Under the pieces are notes generated by a model, which saw nothing but the letters and a program-made list of their open reading frames with translations, ran no database searches and was not told the origin of the DNA. DNA of 23,540 bases, taken from positions 1 to 23,540 of the forward strand of contig JACPAV010000048.1 of NCBI GenBank assembly GCA_016180645.1, in the 5' to 3' direction. A program made the position numbers and the translations under genes. This DNA is from Nitrospirota bacterium. GTDB taxonomy: Bacteria > JACPQY01. Positions 1 to 7,314 of this stretch are shown piece by piece; position 1 is the stretch's first letter, and every line of letters begins with the position of its first letter.

Positions 1-248
1 CGCAAGACTCGAAAGACATTTCTCTCTCCGGCGTTCACGTGCAACATTCGACGTTCCATCAGCCCCCGCCATGCCATGCGATTAACACACACACACACAG
101 GGAATGTCAAGCATCCCACAGGAATGTAATCAAGTGGACATGTGATCATGTGGTCAATTGAAGGAAACCAACGCCCCGATCATGGACCGCGAATCAAGGT
201 CGCAAGAAACTGCACCTTCCTGGAGCAAGCACACTTTCGTGAGTTGCA
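1..248. other. Non-coding stretch at window start
   Basis: I see no convincing gene here. The sequence has a short (AC)7 run near 85-98 and imperfectly repeated phrases such as CAGGAATGTAATCAAGTG near 120, with a related phrase near 375. No tRNA or rRNA is visible. It lies beyond the terminator of the minus-strand groES-groEL operon, so it is probably plain intergenic DNA, possibly with decayed repeats. Confidence 0.4.
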
Positions 249-351
249 AGTGCGTCTAACAGAATGCGTAGGGGAGGGTCTTCAGACCCTCCCGACAAGA
301 GGGAGCATCTGAAGATGCTCCCCTACGAATCGGCATTCTGTTAGACGCACT
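249..351. repeat. Nested palindromic element (two hairpins inside a long inverted repeat)
   Basis: The outer arms are a perfect 19-bp inverted repeat: AGTGCGTCTAACAGAATGC at 249-267 and its complement at 333-351. Inside, GTAGGGGAG (268-276) can pair with CTCCCCTAC (318-326). Alternatively two compact hairpins form: 272-281 with 284-293, and 301-310 with 313-322, each with 10-bp arms and a 2-nt loop. This nested design resembles REP/BIME-type or non-autonomous mobile repeats found between genes in many bacteria. No ORF lies inside. The copy lies beyond the groEL terminator and is unlikely to be the primary terminator because it lacks a T-run. Confidence 0.75.
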
Positions 352-439
352 AGGTCGTGAGTCGAAACCCCAAGCAGGAATGTGATCATCTCATCAAGTG
401 CCCAAGGGAAGAACCGAGCACGCAGACGACCGCGACGGA

Positions 440-485
440 GAAGTAAAATAGAAACGCCCTCCCGCCGGAAAGGCGGGAAGGCGTC
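440..485 (-). terminator. Rho-independent terminator of groES-groEL
   Basis: Read on the minus strand, a 13-bp stem (plus-strand 472-484 with 454-466, one G-T wobble) closes a 5-nt loop and is followed by a T-rich stretch, TTCTATTTT. The stem starts about 28 bp past the groEL stop codon. GC-rich stem plus T-tract is the classic intrinsic terminator form and is correctly placed for the chaperonin operon. Confidence 0.85.
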
Positions 486-512
486 TTGGTGGTTTCGAAT
501 CTCGGGAAGGCT

Positions 513-2473
<1,961 letters not shown>

Positions 2474-2582
2474 TATCGAAACCTCCTTTCAACAGGTTCT
2501 TCCAATGCAATTCTCAATTTCTTACCGCGGACGGAAGCAAGTCCTTTGCCAGAGTGCGCGAGAAAAATCAAGTCAGGAAGCG

Positions 2583-2612
2583 CTTTTACCAGAAAGTCCG
2601 GGTGAAAGTCAA
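2583..2612 (-). promoter_or_regulatory. groS: Possible sigma70-type promoter for groES-groEL
   Basis: On the minus strand TTGACT (2612-2607) and TAAAAG (2588-2583) are separated by 18 bases, which would give a start near 2576 and a leader of about 100 nt before groES. The -10 match is only moderate and the spacer is one base long, so this is a candidate only. No sigma32-like CTTGAA/CCCCAT pair was recognised. Confidence 0.3.
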
Positions 2613-2630
2613 TCCCCCCCGCCTCTGCTC

Positions 2631-2675
2631 GCGTCAAGTTGACGCAAAGTGTCAAATCATGCGTCTTTTTGACGT
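2631..2675. promoter_or_regulatory. Pair of related palindromes, candidate operators
   Basis: GCGTCAAGTTGACGC at 2631-2645 is a perfect palindrome around a central G. A second, degenerate copy, GCGTCTTTTTGACGT, starts exactly 30 bp later at 2661-2675. The spacing is close to three helical turns, so a dimeric regulator could bind both on one face. They lie between divergent groES and the lipoprotein gene, centred about 62 and 92 bp upstream of the candidate groES start point. The regulator is unknown; the sequence is not CIRCE. Confidence 0.5.
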
Positions 2676-2760
2676 GATCGCCATCCGGGAGCAGTGCCCT
2701 CAGGATGTGACGAACCGATTCATTTGTGTTACAAAAAGATTCTCAAGAGAAGGAGGCGAA

Positions 2761-3207
2761 ATGACCGAAGTAACCTATAAGAAGCGTGTGCACCCCGTGG
2801 GTGGATCCATCCGTCCCCTGATCCTCGGCCTTCTGTGCCTGACCCTCGTCGGAGGCATGGGTTGCATGGGTTTCCAAAATCGCGCAGGCAGTGATTTCAT
2901 ACTGGAGAAAGGTTTTAAGACGGAAAAATGGGCGCCCCTCGTGCAGGTCGACGACAGCGAGTGGCTGTTGTTCGGCTTCCGCGTGTCCGGCAGCCGCACG
3001 TTGAATGATCTCCTTCAGCACGTGGCCGAATCGAACGGCTGCACCGCGCTGACCAACATCGAGGTGCGTAGTGAGGTTCGTTTCTGGCTCCTCCTCTTCC
3101 AGAAGAAGACCTTCGTGTACGCCCGGTGCGTGGGCGGCAAGAAGGTGGTTCGCCCCAAACCGAAACCGAAGGAAGATCCCGCGGAGGAAGAATCCTACGA
3201 GGAGTAG
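2761..3207 (+). CDS. Small probable lipoprotein, unknown function
   Basis: A 148-residue protein. The ATG at 2761 is chosen because AGAAGGAGG lies just upstream; the frame stays open further 5', but that part reads as non-coding. The N-terminus has basic residues, then a hydrophobic segment (about 17-33) ending in GGMGC, which suggests lipidation at Cys35, although Gly at -3 is a poor lipobox fit. The mature part contains WLLFGFRVSGSRTLNDLL, an internal Cys, and a hydrophobic FWLLLFQKKTFVYARC strand. It ends in a Lys/Pro then Glu-rich tail (KPKPKEDPAEEE). I do not recognise a named family. It is divergent from groES across the two palindromes and 24 bp upstream of the lipB frame. Confidence 0.8.
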   Translation: MTEVTYKKRVHPVGGSIRPLILGLLCLTLVGGMGCMGFQNRAGSDFILEKGFKTEKWAPLVQVDDSEWLLFGFRVSGSRTLNDLLQHVAESNGCTALTNIEVRSEVRFWLLLFQKKTFVYARCVGGKKVVRPKPKPKEDPAEEESYEE

Positions 3208-3226
3208 CAGACGGTTCCCGAGGGTG

Positions 3227-3347
3227 CGCTCATGGTTCGACAAGCCCTTCGACTGGCTCAGGACCCCATAAGGTCCCGAGTCTATCGAGGGGCTCACCAC
3301 GAGCGGCAACTGACCGCTCACCCTGAGCCCGTCGAAGGGTGGAGCGG
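3227..3347. repeat. Dispersed palindromic repeat of the 'PEPVEG' type
   Basis: The stretch has the hallmark phrases of a widespread intergenic repeat: CTCATGGTTCGACAAGC at one end and CACCCTGAGCCCGTCGAAGG at the other, with an inverted GGGCTCA / TGAGCCC pair. Translated, it gives the tell-tale peptides LRLAQDP and HPEPVEGW on the plus strand and PEPVEG on the minus strand. Imperfect arms (GGACC/GGTCC and GAGCGG/CCGCTC) suggest a folded structure. It lies at the junction of the lipoprotein gene and lipB and forms the 5' end of the lipB frame. Confidence 0.7.
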
Positions 3348-4023
3348 CATTCGCCGTCCGGCGGCTCATTCCAGCCACTGCGAGATCCTGGATCTCGAAG
3401 AGGTGGATTATGGCCAAGCCCTTTCCCTCCAGGAAAAATGCCGCGACGCCGTCGAGCGCGGTCACCCCGGCTTCTGGCTTTTCCTCCAACATCCACCGGT
3501 GGTCACCACGGGCCGCAGACCGGAGTCCCTTTCGGATCTCCCCGGTGGTTCCGAATCGCTGCGACCGCTCGGCGTCGGCTTCGCTCAAACGGATCGGGGT
3601 GGAAGACTTACTTACCACCACCCAGGACAGATCATCGGCTATCCCATTCTGGATCTCCGGCGAGAGCGTTGGAAACTCCGAACCTACATCGATCGGCTGG
3701 CGGCGCTTATTTCAGGAACTCTGGCGACCTTCGGCCTTGAGGCCCGTTTCCATCCCGATCATCCCGGCTTGTGGGTCGAATCGGGGCACGGCACTCTGAA
3801 AATCGCGTCCATCGGCGTTCATGTCCGCCGCTCCATCACCACCCACGGGTTCGCGCTCAACGTGCATCGACCCACGATCACGGTCTCCGGCCTGAAGATG
3901 TGCGGAATGGAAGCCGATCGATTCACGTCCATGGAGGACCTCTTGCGCCACCCCCCCGAACTCCAAGCGGTCAAACAAACCCTGATGCGCCGGGCCGAAC
4001 GCATGGACGAGACTCATGGCTAG
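3232..4023 (+). CDS. lipB: Octanoyl-[acyl-carrier-protein]:protein octanoyltransferase LipB
   Basis: LipB moves octanoate from acyl carrier protein to the lipoyl domains of 2-oxoacid dehydrogenases and GcvH, the first step of lipoate synthesis. Family motifs are clear: RGGRLTYHHPGQIIGYPILDL-type substrate loop (about residues 122-142), the KIASIGVHVRR segment with conserved Lys190, and MCGMEADRFTSM with the likely acyl-carrying Cys224. Homology begins only at about residue 50 (CEILDLEEVDYG). The first ~40 residues are translated from the palindromic repeat, and the sole ATG/GTG/TTG upstream of the conserved region is the ATG inside that repeat. A weak GAGGGT lies upstream of it. The end overlaps the mutase gene by 8 bp, so the two are probably co-translated. 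Confidence 0.9.
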   Translation: MVRQALRLAQDPIRSRVYRGAHHERQLTAHPEPVEGWSGIRRPAAHSSHCEILDLEEVDYGQALSLQEKCRDAVERGHPGFWLFLQHPPVVTTGRRPESLSDLPGGSESLRPLGVGFAQTDRGGRLTYHHPGQIIGYPILDLRRERWKLRTYIDRLAALISGTLATFGLEARFHPDHPGLWVESGHGTLKIASIGVHVRRSITTHGFALNVHRPTITVSGLKMCGMEADRFTSMEDLLRHPPELQAVKQTLMRRAERMDETHG

Positions 4024-5641
4024 GAAAGCGGCGCGGACCCGCACACCCGATCGACTGAAACGCTACTCCACGATCTCGGATTTGGAGGTCCCGCCCCTTT
4101 ACACCCAGGCGGATCTCAAAAAGACGCATCCGGGAAAGGATATCGCACGGCCCGGCCAATTTCCCTATACGCGCGGGATCCATCCGACGATGTACCGCGG
4201 CCGCCTGTGGACCATGCGACAGTTCGCAGGATTCGGTTCTCCGGAGGAGACCAACGGGCGATTCAAGTTCCTTTTGCACAACGGACAGATGGGGCTCAGC
4301 ACGGCGTTCGACATGCCCGCCCTCATGGGTTTCGATTGCGACCATCCCCGCGCCCTCGGCGAGGTCGGCCGCGAGGGCGTGGCCGTCTCATCCCTGCGCG
4401 ACATGGAAATTCTCTTCGACGGCATTCCGATCAAGGACGTGACCACCTCCATGACGATCAACTGCACGGCGCCCATCGCGATGGCCATGTACCTGGCGGT
4501 CGCGGAGAAACAGGGCGTGCCGTTCGACCGCGTCGGCGGCACGATCCAAAACGACATGCTCAAGGAGTTCATCGCCCAGAAGGAATGGATGGTCCCGCCC
4601 GGGCCTTCGCTGAAGCTCTGCGTGGACATCATCGAATTCTGCGCGCGACACGTGCCCCGATGGAACCCGGTCTCCATCTCCGGGTACCACATCCGAGAGG
4701 CCGGCTCGACGGCCATGCAGGAACTCGCGTTCACTCTTTACGACGGAATCACCTACGTCGAGGAAATGCTCAGACGAAAGGTTGCGGTGGACCGATTTGC
4801 GCCGCGCCTTTCCTTCTTCTTCAATCTTCACAGCGATTTCTTCGAGGAGATCGGAAAGCTCCGGGCCGCGCGACGCCTCTGGGCACGCACGATGCGCGAC
4901 CGGTTCCACGCGAAAGACCCGCGTTCCCTGGCGCTTCGCATGCACGCCCAAACGGCGGGCTGTTCGCTCACCGCCCAACAACCCCTGAACAACGTCGCCC
5001 GCGTCGCGCTTCAGGCCATGGCCGGGGTGCTCGGCGGCGTCCAGTCCCTCCACGCCAACTCCATGGACGAAACGCTCGCCCTCCCGACCGAAGAATCCGC
5101 CCTCGTTTCGCTCCGCACGCAACAGATCATCGCCGAAGAGACCGGTGTGACGAATTTCGTGGATCCCCTCGGGGGCAGCTACGCCGTCGAGTCGATGACC
5201 GGCGCCCTCGAACACGGGGCCGTCGACTACTTCCACCGCCTGGACCGCATGGGTGGAATGCTCAGGGCCATCGAACAGGGCTATCCGCAGAGGGAAATCG
5301 CCGAGGCCTCCTATCGGTATCAGCGACAACTCGAAGCCGGGGAAAAGGCGATGGTCGGCGCCAACAAGTACCAGATGGAGGAGCGCCTCAAGATTCCCGT
5401 CCTCAAAATCGACCCCGAGGTGGAGGAACGCCAGCGCACTCGCCTGGCGGCGGTCCGCCGCGAACGCGATTCTCGGACGGCCCTGCAAAAGCTCACGGAC
5501 CTCAAAGGAGCGGCAAAGAGAAACGGCGCCAACCTCATGCCCCACATTCTCGAAGCCGTGAAGGCCTATGCCACACTGGGTGAAATCTCCGACGTTCTCC
5601 GCGAAGCCTACGGCACGTATTCCGATCCCGGCCGCTTCTGA
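4016..5641 (+). CDS. Coenzyme B12-dependent acyl-CoA mutase, large (catalytic) subunit, isobutyryl-CoA mutase-like
   Basis: A 541-residue TIM-barrel subunit of the methylmalonyl-CoA mutase family, with no C-terminal cobalamin-binding domain; that must come from a separate small subunit, not in this window. Barrel motifs: PTMYRGRLWTMRQFAGFG (57-74), TIQNDMLKEF (176-185), SISGYHIREAG with catalytic-type His225, RLSFFF with Arg264, and TAGCSLTAQQPLNN. In methylmalonyl-CoA mutase the carboxylate is held by Tyr89 and Arg207 (Propionibacterium numbering). Here these are Phe70 and Gln188, as in isobutyryl-CoA mutase IcmA, so isobutyryl-/n-butyryl-CoA or a similar non-carboxylated acyl-CoA is the likelier substrate. 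The residue matching Tyr75 is His56, which is odd for either type. An automated label of methylmalonyl-CoA mutase would probably be wrong in specificity. Confidence 0.9.
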   Translation: MARKAARTRTPDRLKRYSTISDLEVPPLYTQADLKKTHPGKDIARPGQFPYTRGIHPTMYRGRLWTMRQFAGFGSPEETNGRFKFLLHNGQMGLSTAFDMPALMGFDCDHPRALGEVGREGVAVSSLRDMEILFDGIPIKDVTTSMTINCTAPIAMAMYLAVAEKQGVPFDRVGGTIQNDMLKEFIAQKEWMVPPGPSLKLCVDIIEFCARHVPRWNPVSISGYHIREAGSTAMQELAFTLYDGITYVEEMLRRKVAVDRFAPRLSFFFNLHSDFFEEIGKLRAARRLWARTMRDRFHAKDPRSLALRMHAQTAGCSLTAQQPLNNVARVALQAMAGVLGGVQSLHANSMDETLALPTEESALVSLRTQQIIAEETGVTNFVDPLGGSYAVESMTGALEHGAVDYFHRLDRMGGMLRAIEQGYPQREIAEASYRYQRQLEAGEKAMVGANKYQMEERLKIPVLKIDPEVEERQRTRLAAVRRERDSRTALQKLTDLKGAAKRNGANLMPHILEAVKAYATLGEISDVLREAYGTYSDPGRF

Positions 5642-5644
5642 CGG

Positions 5645-5705
5645 GGATAAACGGTGACAGTATACTCTATTACCTCTTATTAGAGTATACTGTCACCGTT
5701 TATCC
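5645..5705. repeat. Perfect 25-bp inverted repeat between convergent genes
   Basis: Arms at 5645-5669 and 5681-5705 are perfectly complementary over 25 bp around an 11-nt loop. The left arm begins GGATAAACGGTGACAGTATA. It starts 4 bp after the mutase stop and ends 11 bp before the FecR-gene stop on the other strand. There is no T-run on either side, so it may stop transcription as a long hairpin, but the sequence looks more like a REP/MITE-type element of the sort mobilised by Y1 (IS200-like) transposases. The AT-rich core contrasts with the GC-rich neighbours. Confidence 0.85.
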
Positions 5706-5716
5706 AGAACCGACGG

Positions 5717-7273
5717 CTACAGCAGGCGCGCCCAGAGCGGCCGCCAGGTCTCGAAGTTCTTCTGGAGACGGAGGAGGACCGAATGGCTTTCCGAAACTTT
5801 TTCCCCGGTCGACCTCTTCACGCCCTCGGCCCAGAGATCGAAGCTGACGAAGGCCGCCGCGCCTTCTACATTCACGTTCGCGCCCGAGAACGTCACACTG
5901 AAGCTTTCCAACCTGTTCCGCGCCTGCGGCAGCAGCGCTCGCAGATCATCCGAAGAGAGGCTGTTCTGATCGGGCGCCCAGTCCGACCGGACGCCCTGGA
6001 GCCGGAAATCCGATCCCGCGGAGGCCAAACATCGGCCCGGCGTGAGGGATGAGATTTCCACGCGGCAGGTGTCGAGCCACCGGAGGATCGCGGCCCTCTC
6101 CGCCTGGGGGTCTGCCTTCGACGCGCCCGACTCGTCCTGCGTCAGCTTCTGCTCCGGTCTATCGGGCCCTTTCTCCGGCTCGCCTCCCGGCGTTTCCTTC
6201 CCGGGCGCAACCGCCGGCTCCCCCGTCTTGACCGTCTCCACCTCGGCTGGGGACACTCCCTTCGTCCCAGACGTTCCGCCTGCCGCTTGCCGGTTCCCGC
6301 GCGATGGCTCCTGCGGCGCGCCTCTCGCGCCCTCCCGCGGAGCCCCGCCCGCCGGGACCTCCCCCGGTCTCTTGCGAGGCTCTCTCCCCTCACGCTTCGA
6401 TGCCTGTTCCATGCGCGTTCCCTCTCGGCGAGACAAGCGTGACTCCCGCGAAGCCCGCATCCGTTCTCTAGCCGAGGGGCGATCCCCCCGGCCGAACAGT
6501 CTTCCTCCCTCCTGACGGACATCGGGACCCCGCCGCGCCTCCCTCCATCGGTCGGCCGCACCGGGCGGCCTATCGGGGGTGGCCGGCTTGAAGTACTCGA
6601 TGCGTTCCAAGATGCCCAGCTTCTCCATCCCGGTTTCAGGGATGCTGCGAGGCTCAGGCGGACGGTCCTTTGCCACATCCACTTCCTGCATCGGGCCGAG
6701 AACAATCGGCCGGTCCGGAGCCGATCGAGACGCAACGCGAACGGAGCCCTCGAGCACGGATACCCTGGTCGAACCCCGCATGGCCTCCACCAGGAAGGAG
6801 GTCCCACGAACTCCCGCCACGGCCGTCCGAGTGGCGACCAAGAGATCGAAACCGTCGAGGAAGCGGGCCACCACCGCCAATTTGCCCTCGGCCAGATCCA
6901 TGACATACCGGCTCAGGCCCTCTTCCCGCCGCCCCGTGATCTCCAAGGTGGTGTTTTCTCCGATGCGAACATAGTTCCGTTGGCCGAGAAGGAGGTCAAC
7001 ATAGGCCCCCGGGCCCGTTTCGATGACTTCACCGTTGTACACCGGGGTTGAGAGAGAGACGTTCCGCCACTGAACCGCCTCCCGGGCCCGCACGCGAACC
7101 GGCCCGGAAACCATGAGCACGGAGTACAAGTCGGATACGTCTCGAGCCTTCAGGAAGGCCTTCTCCGAGGAACCCAGGAAACCCGTCGATCGATTCCAAA
7201 CGGAAACGACGACGATGCCGACCACCAGGCCGATCCCCAGGAGACCGAGGAGGCCGGGCACCCCTTTGCGCAT
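5717..7273 (-). CDS. Membrane-anchored FecR-domain protein with C-terminal NTF2-like domain (minus-strand module)
   Basis: 518 residues. A single N-terminal membrane segment (about 7-25, no cleavage site seen) is followed by a FecR domain (about 55-182). Its signature is VATRTAVAGVRGTSFLVE at 146-163, then VLEGSVRV. A long disordered linker (about 205-390) is rich in Arg, Glu, Pro and Gly. The C-terminal 125 residues (AILRWLDTCRVEISSLTP onward) look like a compact alpha+beta fold, possibly NTF2/SnoaL-like. The plus-strand FecR protein has the same layout. FecR domains act in the periplasm, classically in signalling, but no sigma factor or TonB receptor is nearby; the linkage here is to polysaccharide export. 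It is the last gene of the minus-strand module, 41 bp after the kinase gene. Confidence 0.85.
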   Translation of the reverse strand: MRKGVPGLLGLLGIGLVVGIVVVSVWNRSTGFLGSSEKAFLKARDVSDLYSVLMVSGPVRVRAREAVQWRNVSLSTPVYNGEVIETGPGAYVDLLLGQRNYVRIGENTTLEITGRREEGLSRYVMDLAEGKLAVVARFLDGFDLLVATRTAVAGVRGTSFLVEAMRGSTRVSVLEGSVRVASRSAPDRPIVLGPMQEVDVAKDRPPEPRSIPETGMEKLGILERIEYFKPATPDRPPGAADRWREARRGPDVRQEGGRLFGRGDRPSARERMRASRESRLSRREGTRMEQASKREGREPRKRPGEVPAGGAPREGARGAPQEPSRGNRQAAGGTSGTKGVSPAEVETVKTGEPAVAPGKETPGGEPEKGPDRPEQKLTQDESGASKADPQAERAAILRWLDTCRVEISSLTPGRCLASAGSDFRLQGVRSDWAPDQNSLSSDDLRALLPQARNRLESFSVTFSGANVNVEGAAAFVSFDLWAEGVKRSTGEKVSESHSVLLRLQKNFETWRPLWARLL

Positions 7274-7314
7274 GCGTCGCTACCAGCCGGCGGCGGGGTC
7301 TGGATTCATGACGC

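Noticed and set aside
85-98. (AC)7 dinucleotide run
   Set aside because: Short simple repeat with no nearby gene it could switch on or off.
2554-2572. GAGTGC near 2556 as half of a CIRCE operator
   Set aside because: No matching second half (GCACTC-type with 9-bp gap) is present on either side.
4388-5545. 385-codon minus-strand frame opposite the mutase gene
   Set aside because: Shadow of the mutase coding sequence; no recognisable protein features.
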